Shown here: positions 11,669 through 24,592 of the stretch, one piece after another | Layout: every line of letters starts with the position of its first letter | Position numbering within the stretch: position 1 is the first letter of the stretch | Assembly (NCBI RefSeq): GCF_041381155.1 | Contig: NC_091134.1 | Span: 37,655,338-37,719,337, forward strand | Length of the DNA: 64,000 nucleotides | Direction: 5' to 3' | Source of the DNA: Argopecten irradians | Lineage: Eukaryota > Mollusca > Bivalvia > Pectinida > Pectinidae | The notes under the pieces: generated by a model | What the model saw: only the letters and a program-made list of their open reading frames with translations | What the model was told of the DNA's origin: nothing | Databases searched by the model: none | Position numbers and translations under genes: made by a program

Positions 11669-12257
11669 CTGTCCTTAGATGTATTAAGTCCAATATGATA
11701 TCCAATAGAATCAAGTTTTAAACGTCCGGTTCAAATCTCCCACATCCTCTACTGTGTTGAATTATCAAGTCTCCATTGGTAAACCCCGGAGGTGTCTACA
11801 CCATTAACATTTGATTAAAGTGACGCTTGTAGTTGTTTGTGCTTTCTGAGAGACCGGATTCCTGTGGCACTACTCGCACGCGCAGTGGTAAGGATAACGA
11901 GTACACCAGTGTCCCTTATTCCGGGGTGACCTTCTGGCTGGACCTTAACCAGAATCAATAGAATCCCTAGGGAGAGAGAGAAGGAAGTCCCTAGTACCGT
12001 AATGTCGTTCCTTCGTTGATAGTAATATCAATACGTATACAGTGTAAGGCTTATCGGCATGTTATCCATTAGCCTTACAGACAAGGAGAGATAAAGGCTG
12101 GGGAACCGCAGGTAAAAATCCTTGTGGTACAGGTATGCCGACCCAACTTGTGTCATAAAATAAATACTACAAACAATGTAGATAACACATGAAGGAGAAG
12201 AAATAGGACTTCAACGTCTGAACAATTGGCCAATTGGCTGTGTGGACTTATTGATAA
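11669..12257 (-). other. Probable non-coding leader exon, left arm of an inverted duplication
   Basis: On the minus strand this segment ends at a near-consensus donor GGACAG|GTAAGAG (exon end 11669). Its two parts, 12257-12174 and 11790-11669, match plus-strand 18961-19047 and 19062-19154, including the shared string GAGGATGTGGGAGATTTGA. The only ATG in the matched part opens a four-codon frame, so it would be 5' UTR. The copies are separated on the left by an extra block of about 380 bp. A role as first exon of the mucin-like gene is inferred from position and orientation. Confidence 0.45.
11791..12173. mobile_element. Insertion in the left leader copy, possibly SINE-like
   Basis: About 380 bp present only in the left copy of the inverted leader duplication. 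It contains GCGCAGTGGTAAGG (11890-11903), reminiscent of a tRNA A-box, and a stem GTAAGGCT...AGCCTTAC (about 12045-12079). A convincing B-box and clear target-site duplications were not found, so the SINE assignment is weak. The presence/absence difference against the 19-kb copy is what supports an insertion. Confidence 0.35.
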
Positions 12258-15200
12258 ACACGGCAAGTATGACCGCTGTTTTATTTAGATAACATATGGT
12301 TTCAAGATGTAAGACTTTCTTTCTGTGTGATGGATTGAAATCGATGTACTGCATTTAATATTGGTATTAGTTATTGAGACGATAAAAATACTTTTAAATA
12401 AAGCATTGCAGTTGAAATAGACATTGCATGGCTAAGGTAGATACATGCAGATATTGACAGAACATTCTATTTTTGGTAACATTGCAGTGTCTTTTTATCC
12501 TCTTGTGATGCCATAATGCCACGTATCTAAGGCATATACATCGCATTAATATAATTAAATTCCAGTTTTGGCAAAGAATTTGGTCTGTCTCCATTTGAAA
12601 CCAGAATTGCGTTGCACTGATCTGTACGAATTTTCGGTAATATCCCTTAGCTTCGGTTTCGGTTAACATTATTTGGATTCATTACCCGATAAATTTGACA
12701 CAACTAAGATTTCCTGGTAATTCATTCTCAGAAAACTTATATGCAGCCAACCTGTCACAATTAAATGACATAACATCACGCTCAGTGCATTGATAACAAT
12801 AAGGAAACAAGAGCAACTGATTTGTTCCTGTAATTTGTTTCCTTTTCCTCGATTAATGCCCCAATACTATTTCAATCTTTTTTCAATTTATCATTGTTAT
12901 CATTAGTATATGTTCTTTACTGTCATCAATAATCTAACAAAACATTCCTTTCGACCATATAATGAAACTCAATTTCAACGATTCACACAATGTGGATTAT
13001 TTTCCAAACTTTATAATACAGAGAAGACGAAACACAAGAACTGACATACTCACCCACAAGTTACACTCACATTCTTATTCTCTCACTTGATAATAAATCA
13101 TATCACCAAACCAATGCAATTATTCACTCTTGCTTTCAATTTAAACTTATGGATTGATATAGCATAAAAATGAAGAGTGAATATGCGTTCGATAAATTTA
13201 TTTCGCCAAATTTCTGATAATTTTAACATGCAGTTTATTTCATGGTTGAAAGTGCTAATTGTAATGTGTAGCCATTAGAGAAGTTCTCCAAACGCCCCCA
13301 CTGTCATTCCACTGGATTTTTCACTCCCCCAAACCCCAATATGTTAATATGCACTGAAATCAGACAATAGCTTTTGACCAAAATAAGCCTCATATGTACA
13401 CCCCATGACTTGACCATGGTGAACAATTAAATTTGTATTGCTGCTAATTTCACTGCAACGATATGTAACTTAAACATTTGATATTTAAACATTGACATGT
13501 AACTTGATGATTTAGCTCCCCAAAAGCATATGTCGGCCTATAAGAGAGCCGAAATCTAGGAATCATATATTCCTGGTTTTGAATAAAGCGCCTTCAATCA
13601 CCGCCATGTTCAGTGACTTCGGGTTTTGTCGGATTCCTAATCGTATCACGTGACTGACGTTCGACACGACCTGCACGTGGTGAGCCAGGTAACTAGCGTA
13701 AGCACACATGTGTTTGTTTACGTTTTCCTTCTGGCCTATATGAGCAAATTATGCTAGTATAAGTCCACAGATTGAGTATTTGAAACATACAATTTACACA
13801 TTACCGTAAAATGTTGTGTGTATCAAATATTGTAATGTGCGAGCATTATTTTCTTTGTAGATAGAGTCTGATGAGGTCGACCACATATTTTGTTTATAAA
13901 AAATTGTTGATACTTTCTCTTGGTTTCACAACTCTCATTTGAGAGATTGTCGCGACGATGTTCGGAAGAGTTCGGAATGATTCGGCATCTTTCGAGCCTA
14001 TTTTTCACGTGTACACGTTAAAAAGATTTTTTACTTTTATAATCAAAGAAACTTCCAGTGCTGCAACTTTATAAAAAGTGGTAAAATTAGAAAGTTTAAA
14101 CCTCAGGCAGACGGAGAAAAATATGTATAACACTTAAACAGTTTTCACTATGACCAAAAGAGCGAAAGTTATAGACCATACAACTTTAAGTTCAATTAAA
14201 GTTATATGTGCCGTACTTTTTATACTCACAAATCAAGATCAGCTTTTAATATGATATTCATTACCAAAAATTACCAATATTTTCAGATTTACAGTATTTA
14301 AATTGCATTGGCTTTAATTTTACAAGTACAAATAAGATCTTAAAATGATTTTGGCAGTACTGCCAAAACATCACTATACTTACGTTTATAATGAAATGAA
14401 TTCCGTACCTATGGTAAGACCATGCAGCCAAATTGTGGTCTACGATTTCATTTTACAAATTGAGAGTGTTAATAGTAATTGTTAAGTGATTTCTGCAGGT
14501 ATGTTTCCATCTTGACATATATTAGGCATGGAAACATCAATCTCACAGTACATTATTTCTCTTGTAACTGAAATTTATAAGGCATCTGAAGACATTTGAA
14601 TGAATTTCACGGCTTAATTCATCAAACTTTATGGTTTTCAATAGATTAATGAAGAAAAAAAATGCATGTAAAAAATTCCGCATGTAATTGTATATATTTG
14701 AAAACAGAGCGATTGTATTGTCACAGAACACATTATGGGTTCTTTACAGAAAAAATATAAATAATTACATATGAGTTACGGCACATATAACTTTACGTTC
14801 TGTGCAATAGTTTTCGATAAATGTGTTAAATAAAATTCTAGAAGAATGAAAAAACACAGTACGTGTTGGCTTAATTAATTTGATGTGAATTAAGTTATAT
14901 TAAATGTAGTCTAATTAAATGCAGACCCGCCATTTCTAAGATAAGGTATATCTTAACAGTATACAGTAAGGTTTGACATAGTCCTGCTAGTTACCTGTAG
15001 GTCTGATTTTGATTACACTTACAATTACATCCGATATTGCAATATACAACACCAGGCAATTCATATGCTAGCTCTCTGCAATTTAAAGTGGTGATTCATT
15101 AACAAATCAAATGAAAAGTAAACTGCCTTAGGACAATTCCTATCTCCGTATTGTTACAGATCTACCCGGTATGTCCTTAAGGGCGAAATATAGAAATGTA

Positions 15201-17880
15201 AATGTAAGACCTTATCAGATCTGTGTAGTCGTTGTCCACGTTTGTCCGAACACCCGACTCTCTTTGAATAATTTAATGTTTGAATGACACGTCAATTATT
15301 AGCACATCAAACTGTTCCATAAATACGAAGCATAACTATCTTTGATGGTTGGTTATAAATGTAAATCTTGAGCGAATGTCAGTTTCATAAACAATGGTAA
15401 GACACAATAATTCTTAAGTTGCTTTAGTTCCCTCTGAGCATTTGCAAGGATAATTTAGACAAGATTCCTACCAGCTCAAATTACATGAACACAATAATTT
15501 CTTAAACTAAAATCTAAATAAAAAAATCAGGCGGGGTCTGCATTTTTGTTACACCATAATTAAATCCTGCATCGTCAGTTACCTACGTAATCAGCCTACA
15601 CAAAACGGAGGATAGTGGAGTTTACACACTGGGTTTCAGATGGTGTGAGTCGTCAGGACTCAAGCCATTTTATAAATAATGTCACTATGAATTTCCGAAA
15701 AATGCTTCAGTTTATAATCAGTATTGATAGTTATCTGTTCTTGAAGCCAGATATGATAGATAGATCATTTGTTTGTGTGTGAGTGTGAAAAGAAAGATTT
15801 TTTTCTCTGAAATTGATGACGTTACGCTCAAAAACACATGGCATAACACCCAATACATAACTAAAAGTACATATCACACTGGTAACATATGCAAAAATTA
15901 ATACATTGGCAATGTCTTTGATAACTGACAAATTCAATGATAAATTCATAAAATTCAGCTTCCTTTTCAAAGAACATAATGTTTCTATATTTATATCTCA
16001 TCTAGCTGATACGATACCGAAGATATCTTAGCTATAGCATTATAAATCTTTGACCTCCTTACAGATATGAAGTAGAAATAGACTTCCTCAATGTTATCTG
16101 TATTGTAACAATACGTAGACACCTGTATAGCAGGTACAAGAGGTTATCAGTTACCTACTCCCGTCACCTGTACCATAGTGTCTTTCTGCTGCAGTAAACC
16201 AAGCCTAGGTATGACTAATATAAAGTCTACCCTGCTGGTACAAAACAATAAATACTTTTATCACTATGTTTTATGACATAATGGGCTTTGTTTAAACCCC
16301 GTACTGCCATGTAAAAGGGATGAAGTCAGCATTGAATTTATCATATGTAAATCATTAGAAGGTAGCAATTTACTGCTGACCTCATTTGACCCATGAATAA
16401 CCTGTCGCTGTTTTCGATATTTATTTGACGGTGCATACATACCTAATATCTATATTAATTCATACTGTCTATAATTTGACTAGTATGGTTAAGTATGAGG
16501 CTTATTAGGAAACAGGGATTGCATTATTGTATTATCTCTCATTATTTCTGTGGGTCTACATATCTCCGATGAAGTACTATATTGGATATTCTTTTCATGT
16601 ATCTCACAAATTTCTATTTAATTGATTGTATTTACATCATTTAAGTCCAACATATCACATACGAATATACGATAGGTATGTAAAAGATAAATACATTTTT
16701 GTCACCATCTGGGGTTGAGACAAGCTAATATCAACTCGAGAGGTAATGTTATTGAAAAACAAAGTCACTTAAATGTGTTGCATCATAGGAATCTTGATAC
16801 GGTCAGGTTGATTAGAAACTGATATATTTGTATATTTGTATGTATTTACTATTGATATAAATGCAAGACACACTTGACGTAGATGAAAGGTCAACACAGA
16901 ATTTAGTTGTTGTTGTAAGATGTCAAGATATTTTTTATTGAATATAAGACTACAATATACAGAATACACTACATTTGATTTTATTACTGTGTTTTGGCGT
17001 CTAATTGGTGAAGACTTTACAATACAATTTGGTCGCCGACAACAATTTTGCCTAGCCACAACAATTCACAAAATTTAAATCAAAGTTCATCACTGCAAAA
17101 TTAAAATCACTTGAACACACAAAGTTCATCAAGTGCACCTGACCCTGGGAACAGTAACCAAGTCATAAATAAATATTAATAGCTAATAGATGCAGATAAT
17201 TGCAGTGGAGATATAATTCCTAGAAGTTGAAGCTTCTCTTCAGCAGTCAGAATTGTAGTCTTCAGACATCAAGAATGCAATTTCAAAGTGACCAAAACTG
17301 CAAAAGAAATATAACCACAAGCATTGGGGCATGTGGTACTTCTTCAAAATTTGTGTTTAAATATTTTTATTACCATCAATGCAGATTTTAAAATGAGTGC
17401 TTTTCACAACGCCCCTTGTGCTTGCGGTTCCCCAAGGTTCACTTTACACTAGGCTCAACGAACAAAGGGAAGCAACCCTTACTATTTTATTACTATTATA
17501 GTTAGACAGTAATAAAATTATGTTAAATTGGTCATATAAAAATCCACAATCAACATTTTCATCAAGAGAACAAATTCTGTGAAATCAATGCAAAGACGAA
17601 TAGATTAGTCGACGGAACAAAAGATGAGTTATCACTTTAGCGACTCAGTGATGAGCAAAATATTTTGCATGAAGGTGCATTGTACCTTATGGTCAGCTGC
17701 ATATTGTATGCTAATCAATATACATGTATCTGATTTTTTTCTAGGCTCATGGTAATATCAGAGTTTAAAGTTCAAATGCTAAAAAACCACATTTTCATTG
17801 TTTAAGTCCATATTAATTGAATATTAGAAGAGAGATAATTTTTTGCAGTTTCTGCCTGCAAATCTTTGTGTTTAATTCAG
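12258..17880. other. Non-coding interval
   Basis: AT-rich with no supported exon on either strand. Small symmetric elements only: a perfect 20-bp palindrome TTTTGGCAGTACTGCCAAAA at 14349-14368 (an NFI-like TTGGC/GCCAA pair with a six-base spacer) and a 10-bp inverted repeat ATGTTTCCAT/ATGGAAACAT at about 14500-14537. Short open frames, such as that at 16769-17059 minus, show no recognisable protein features. Confidence 0.6.
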
Positions 17881-18440
17881 AAAACTGATGAAAAATTTAA
17901 AAAGTAGGTCACAGTGACCTAGTAAAGTATTTGTTCTATTTTAGCATTAAAAACATATTTTTTGCTGAAAACTAAGATATTTCAACGGTTTGGTAGCTTG
18001 ATGTTAATGTTTAGTTATGCATGAGGATCTTGACATGACCTGCTTAATATGATTTCATCCTAGGGTCACATTTGTTAGGTCACATGCATAAATTAGGTCA
18101 TATTCAATTGATGGTATAATTTGTCCACTAAACATTCACTGTTTTCCCATGTTATAATCAGGGTTTTAAATTGTTTAAGATTGTTTTAAGAGCTTATTTC
18201 AAGCAACGCCTTCATTGACGGTAGAATATTTGAATTGTGTCTGCTAACCCATTGATCGTAAAAGGCAACTAAAATTCGTGGTTACTGAGATGAAAATATT
18301 AATTTTTCAATCATTTCAAAGTTTTAGAGTCATGTTTAGCACCTGATTTGTATTTTTTCAAGATCTACTTCAGATGATTACATTCTAGGGTCATATTTTC
18401 AGGGTCAAGTGCATAAATTAGGTCACATTCAATGATTATT
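17881..18440. repeat. Diverged tandem repeat rich in AGGTCA half-sites
   Basis: Two diverged copies about 320 bp apart share phrases such as TAGGGTCA and GCATAAATTAGGTCA (18058-18110 against 18382-18430). The block contains AGGTCA-type half-sites at 17906, 17915 (reverse), 18036 (reverse), 18077, 18095 and 18420, with GGGTCA variants at 18388 and 18402. It is probably an old dispersed repeat. Confidence 0.5.
17906..17920. promoter_or_regulatory. Perfect palindromic ERE-like motif
   Basis: AGGTCACAGTGACCT matches the full palindromic oestrogen-response-element consensus (inverted AGGTCA half-sites, three-base spacer). It sits inside a repeat, so it may be a hitchhiking sequence rather than a functional site. 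Confidence 0.5.
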
Positions 18441-18960
18441 TCTTTGATTAATTAACGTCCTGTTAACAGCCATGGTCATGTAAGGATTCAGCGATGCATA
18501 CTTGTCGTACTTTCCCTTATATCTTTTTTAAATCGTCATTAAAAAAAAGATTACATTTTGATATCGCAAAGCTTCGCCCACTTTAAATTTTCCCAGCTGA
18601 TCGTATTGTTGATCCTGTGATGTGGTATGTCGTGTAAAAAGTGCCGCATTTTCTGCCATAATTACCGATTCGATTATTTACCAATGCATTAGCAATGTCT
18701 TTCCAATGAGCCTGTTTGTGAGGAATCATAATATCTGTCTCTAACATCGACGAAACGGCCGAAATTTTTGTGAAGTTTGCTCTTCGATCAAACTGCTTAG
18801 ATCACAAAAGTTGAGGCTTACGATGTTTTCAAATGTATATTTTGGGATTTACATAATGTTTTCTGGATAAGGGTAAAAAAAGAGGAAAAAATATATGACT
18901 CTAACGAGGATTAGAGTCTCAATAACTGATTCCAATATTTATTGCAATACATCTCGTGTT

Positions 18961-19154
18961 GATCAGTAAGTCGACATGGGCATATTTATTGGCCAATTGT
19001 TCAGGCTTTAAGTCATATTTCTTCTCCTCGATATGGTCTACATTGAGTTTTACCCGTTTTCTGTGTAGATACCCCCTGGACTTGATAATGTAACACAGTG
19101 GAGGATGTGGGAGATTTGACCAGACGTTTAAAACCAGAAATACACTAAAGACAG
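18961..19154 (+). other. Probable non-coding leader exon, right arm of the inverted duplication
   Basis: Matches the minus-strand leader at 11.67-12.26 kb and ends at a donor AAAGACAG|GTGAG (exon end 19154). It points rightwards, away from the left copy, and lacks the left copy's 380-bp insertion. No coding exon follows before the MITE and retroelement at 21.3-32.1 kb. Whether it once served the cadherin-mucin gene at 32.7 kb, which has its own TATA box, or is a relic, cannot be decided here. Confidence 0.45.
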
Positions 19155-21294
19155 GTGAGAATTTTTTTTATTTCAATTATCACATTCTCTTTCTTATTGG
19201 TAATTGCATGGTTCATAAAAATGTGTGCAATTATCAACTTGTAAGGCAAAGTTATTAACAAAAATGCGATTGATCATGCAAAGAAAGGGCTCTTGAATAA
19301 ATCCCTTATTGACCCTTAATCCCTATTTCATTTATGGTTTTCAAATTTTTATAGCTTTGATCACAATTATTAAGTTTAAATCTAATGTTTCTATATCCTC
19401 TTGATAATTGAAAATAAATTATTGTTACTTTACAGTGTACCTAGAATTATCTTTAAATGTTATGAAGATGCTATTCTGACATATTGTACTTAGATATATC
19501 ATTATGATAATAAAAACAATTGAGTAACGTGGAAAAAAGCATTAATATCTGTGGGGCGAATTGCATAATCACAGACAGTACCTGTCATGACAGTATCTGT
19601 GCAACAGCACGTGCTCAACGTTAATTATTTAGGTAATATCACATATCCCAAATTTTCCATTAATACAAATGTACAATTTTTACGATGAAGTGCTTACTGT
19701 TTATGAAAAAATACATTTTAATAACAATAGAAATCAAATAAATAGCATTTAAAGTTAATTTGTGACAGAACGTGTATCTTCAATCTTTATCTCGTGCTAT
19801 AACATTGGGATATATAATGTCTGAAGACAAAATTACAATCAAATTCGTATTGGTTGTATGCTATCCTATCAACCCATTGAAAATCTTACTTTCATCAGAC
19901 TAATATGGTACTGGACACGTGTCCAGTAAGGGCAATGGTATCGGTGTATATTGGGCAGTAACATGTGATGTCAGGAATGTCATTTTGGTTCTCCGGGGAC
20001 CAATTCATCCTTACTGTTTTTTACCAAACCAAACGTAATTCATTATCAGTGAATGGCTAATGTCTGCAAAAGACCATTTCTTGTAAAAAAAAAAAAAGTT
20101 TGATTTGATGTATATGTTACTACCCTTAACCAGTGTTATATAAGGCAATAACAATGTCTGGAAGAATCCTGTATAACAGATACTTATGGGCAATTCGCAA
20201 AAATAAGATTTTAAACTTTACATCGTGAAATAGAATAATTGCGAAGAATTCTTCAGATGTGAAACGCAAAAATAAGTGACCGCAAAAATTAATTTGTTTA
20301 CAGCATGTGTTAATGGTGGTGCAATAAAGAAAAATATTTATCATGACTTGTCTGTAAAATTAGGACAATTTCACGCGACAGTACTGTACCATGATTTATT
20401 GCTGCAGTTACCACCATTCTTGCATTACTATGTAGTATAGTACAACACACGATAAATCCTTAAGTAAACCTAGCAGAGAATTGTAACATGTTCCACAGTC
20501 ATGTACAAATAAAATAGCAGGTATAGAAGTGTGATAAGAGGTGCCGTAAATAACAAGACGGTAGGGTATCAAAATAGAAAAAAAAAGATATTCATGTTAC
20601 ATAGATAAGGGTTATTAAACCGACACGGTAAATTGCAATCAAACTGTAAAACGTCCTGCCCCCCAGTACTCAATGTTTGCGTAATATGGTATTCAAACAT
20701 TTTGGGCGTTAACAGATGATTTAGTTAGTTTTCTTTTTCTTTTTTAAAATCCAGACCAAAGTACATGAGAAAGTGAATTATCATTTATTATATGAATATG
20801 AATTATAACGGTTTATGCATAATTTCTGATATCATATCTCCACAAAAAATGTGGGAGGTGATTTTCATAAATTTCCTTTAATCCTGATGAAATTACAAAT
20901 TATTTATGTCGATGAAAATCTGAGGTTTCCTTGCTATAAAATTTATTGAGTTTCAAAGCAAAGTTTTGATTATAAAAGCAGTCGTTTGATATGTTTACTT
21001 TGTTTTTTATTATACCAGCAGTCACCTTGTCGTAAATAGTGAGAACGTTGTTGTTTCTACATATTGTACAAGACCTTTATGTGCTCTAGACTTTGCATAA
21101 AACTACAATATCATCATGTTATACCGGTCATGTTTCTTCTGGTATCTTTATTTCATTCAGAAACAATATTCGAATAAGTTTCATATTTTGACTTATTTTC
21201 AAAAGACATACACAATGATAACAAAGACTTATGTTGAAAATCAATTGAATTTTATTCATACACTGCTAAGTTACTTGCAAATTAGGATTCATAA
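19155..21294. other. Non-coding interval
   Basis: AT-rich sequence without supported exons, RNA genes or recognisable repeats. Its short open frames have no family resemblance and no splice context. Confidence 0.55.
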
Positions 21295-21660
21295 TTAAAG
21301 ATGCTTCACCGCCGACAGATCATAAATGATATTCATCATTTGAACAATAATTGGTTTTTAATCGTGTATATAATAGTCTAATTAACATAAAAAATAATTT
21401 TAAATAATTTACTTTGCTTATGGTACATGCGCATTCAGTAGTTCATTCCATATAGGATATAGTGGTACGGATTTTTTTTCGGGATGCAATTAATGATTTT
21501 TCATATTTTTAACTTGAAGTAAAATTAGAAGCTCAAACTTTTCAATGGTGGTAATGGTGTAAAGTAAGTAATTTTTGTAACTGAAGAAAAATACTAAATC
21601 GTCTGCTCCTGTTTTTAACAGTGAAAAAAATACCATTTGTCAGCGGTGGAGCATCTTTAA
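21295..21660. mobile_element. TTAA-flanked MITE
   Basis: A 366-bp element bounded by TTAA at 21295-21298 and 21657-21660. Terminal inverted repeats are AGATGCTTCACCGCCGACAG on the left and, read in reverse complement, AGATGCTCCACCGCTGACA on the right. TTAA target sites are typical of the piggyBac superfamily, so this is a probable non-autonomous relative. No coding capacity. Confidence 0.7.
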
Positions 21661-21675
21661 AATTTGATTTGATAG

Positions 21676-23101
21676 TGTGACAAGATGAGATCTTGTGTTT
21701 CTGTGATGTGTCACGTTTATTACGATATTATTTCAATCTGTAGGAATATCAGAACATCTGTGATTAATTATTAACTAGAAGATACTAGGAAACGTAATTC
21801 AACCATTGGTAAATATATACCTGATCTTAAATGCATCGTAACCGGCCGATATTCAGATAAAGTATGAGCGATCCGTTGAGAGAAAGCGTGGTTAGTTACA
21901 GGAAGTGTGAACCGGAAATGACGTAGTACGCAAGTTGTCGTGTGTGAAATATTCCTATTTTTAGTACGAGCGAGTATAGCAGAGTTTCGGATGTAAATAC
22001 AGTTCGTATGCAAGTTATAACTAATTTTGTAGGTTAGGATGTGTTTATTTATTACGTATAATACAAATGTTGCAAATTGTGTACGCAACCTTTTCCAACA
22101 ATATTCCAGCAATAGAATAATCTCGCGTGGTTACTATAGTTTTCCAACAACGCTCCAGCAAGGTTCCGTTACTTCGGGGTTGGGATTTCACTTCTGCTTT
22201 GGGAGTCAAGGTGTGAGTACGTCTAGTGATGTTTCTCTGTGTAACTTTCCGCTAGGGATGTAAGAGGTGTTTCCTCGATCCCGATGCGGTTGTCTTGTCA
22301 TTGTATTGTGTATGTGTACGTGTTAAATGTGGGGAATTTTCCAGTATTTTTATAGGATTTTCGTAACTAGGAAACTTAGATTATTCTGTCATTATTTGGG
22401 AATGGATTGTAGTCAACTTAACTGTTCTGATTCTAGAGAATCGTTTTGGGGAAATAGTTATTATCCAGTGATAAATTTTTATATAGAGGTACATTTTTAT
22501 TCAGAAGTATTAGGGAATTATTTTTACATTTTTTAGATGCTGGAGATTGCTGGATTTATTGGTAGGAAATATTGTAATTTAACCATAGGATAGCTACTGT
22601 GAGAGTGTGTTGAGCAAGGAATAGATCTTCAGGATTGTATCATTGTTTATTGTAATATATTTGAAACATAATTAAATTATTTAACTTTATTTAACTCTTG
22701 GTTGTATTTGATTAGGAATCACAGTCTCGGTGACAGTGATTATTTGGTATGAGAATCTTGAAACCTCATACCTATGTAACTGAAGTTTGTTATAAATTAT
22801 ACATTGTACCTAATGGTCCAAGGGTAGACAACTCCAGGAAACCTAGACATATGTTTGAAGACTGAAATGACTAATTGGTGCCGCAGATGCTGAGACGAAG
22901 AAGATCGAAGGTGCCCCATGTGGAAGAAGATGCCTTACAAGAGACTTTTATGACTTATAATAGATTTTAATGAGATAGTCCTTGACCATTAGTCGAGTCC
23001 TTTATGGACATGGTATCAATCAGTTTGATACCCAACCTATGTAACGGTCAGACACGCTACCTGAGTTATAGTGGTTTTGGTCATACCACTTGGCCGTTAC
23101 A
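21676..23101 (+). repeat. LTR 1 (5' outer)
   Basis: 1426 bp, starting TGTGACAAG and ending GTTACA. It carries about 125 bp, roughly 22074-22200, that are missing from the other two LTRs, and lacks an 8-bp duplication they share near the GTACATGTGTACGTG motif. It is therefore the most divergent of the three. Confidence 0.85.
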
Positions 23102-23109
23102 TAGAGTTT

Positions 23110-23146
23110 TGGTGGCAGCGGAAAACTAGAGTTTTGGTGGCAGCGG
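23110..23146 (+). other. Duplicated primer-binding site, body 1
   Basis: TGGTGGCAGCGG at 23110-23121 and again at 23135-23146, inside a 25-bp direct repeat starting 8 bp after the LTR. The 12-mer is complementary to the 3' end (…CCGCTGCCA plus CCA) of a common animal tRNA-Leu isoacceptor. Two adjacent primer sites are unusual. Confidence 0.65.
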
Positions 23147-24365
23147 AAAACTAGAGTTTTGGTTATTATAGTATATATTTTTGTAATGATAAGACTATAG
23201 GAATTATACAGTCCTGAGAGTGTGTGTGGTTGTAGATCATCATACAATGTTATGTGTTGATGATATTTTTATTTTTGTGGATAAATAATATTTTTCATGT
23301 ATAGAAATGAGGCATTTATATTTTGGAAAAATATATTTATGGATAGCGACTATCATTTTTCATGTATAGAGTCGAGGGATCTATATGTTGAGAATTGTAG
23401 CTGTAGAATGTATCTGACTTTGTGGAATGGTGAATAATGGATTGTTAAATATTATGATTAACTACATATATGTGTTGAGGCACACATATTGTAAGTTGAT
23501 AGCTAATATGTATCAGTATAACTGGATGGTGCTTATGAGGTTAAAGGCTCTTGACAGATTATGTGATTACAGACACCATGATTTCTCTATAGACAAATGT
23601 CAGATGTAGAATCCTAAATATAGGAAAGATTAAGTTGTATGTTTTATATGGTTATTTGGATGGAAAGTAGAGTCCTACCACCAGTGGGTTGTCTTGTTTG
23701 CTTGCTACCTTTCATGTGAGACATACCTCATATATGTATATTATGATTAACCAAGGTATGGAGGGGCTAGCAATCTCTTATTAGTTAAAGAGGATTTTGT
23801 TTGGTATGGATGGTGCTATTCCAGTGAGACATACTTATAATGGAGTATGGGGATATATTGTTTTTGTTTTGGAAGTACATCCTGGTTTTTTTTACTATTT
23901 AGCTACCTGGAGCTACTTAGTTGAATATGTACTATTTTTTTTTTTTGTAATGGAGAGAAGTTCAAGGAAAGGCTGGTAACTTGGGGCAGTTTTGGAAAGT
24001 TAATATACCGTTATATCTTTAACAAGGCCTGGTGGTAGATTATATGTTTTTTATTGTATTGTGAGTACGTGAGTTTATCTTGTAATGATAAAGATACTAC
24101 TAAGTGTTGAATTACTGGAAGATGTTGCAGTAAAGGTGTAAAATGGATAGAATTTTTATTTAATGAAATTCTGTGTAGATTATTAATGTTATTATATAAT
24201 ATCAAGCAAAACTAAATGGTACAATATATACATTTTACAGGAATTTCAATCTTCCTTGTTGTATTTACTGGGAATCTGAGGGCCCTCTCCCTAGTCAAGT
24301 AACATTCCTTACGCTGGTCGGTTAGAACTTTTGGGGAACCTTGATCGTCTTGTTAAGTGTAATTA

Positions 24366-24500
24366 TTCCAGGTAACACTCCGGTGATTCCGGTATACTCC
24401 CGTGTAAAACTTCCAGGTAACAATCCGGTGTTTCCGGTATATTCCTGTGTAAAACTTCCAGGTAACAATCCGGTGTTTCCGGTATATTCCTGTGTAACTA
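24366..24500 (+). repeat. 45-bp tandem repeats in the gag leader, body 1
   Basis: Three tandem units of about 45 bp beginning CCAGGTAAC and containing CCGGTGTTTCCGGTATA, just upstream of the gag start. A short frame crossing them would encode a 15-residue repeat (PGNNPVFPVYSCVKL), but there is no support that it is translated. The same array is present in body 2 at about 28895-29030. Confidence 0.7.
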
Positions 24501-24592
24501 TACATTCAGACAATAACCAGGTGTTTCCTGTACCGTCTGAACGGTAAACCTCGCAGCTGATCATCATTCCTGTGAACTCGTGAAGATACAAG

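Noticed and set aside
11720..11745. tRNA B-box-like GGTTCAAATCTCCC
   Set aside because: It is part of the duplicated leader segment and there is no paired A-box or cloverleaf.
21771..24205. Small open frames in the LTRs and leader, repeated at +4.5 and +9 kb
   Set aside because: They recur only because the retroelement is repeated, and show no protein-like conservation.
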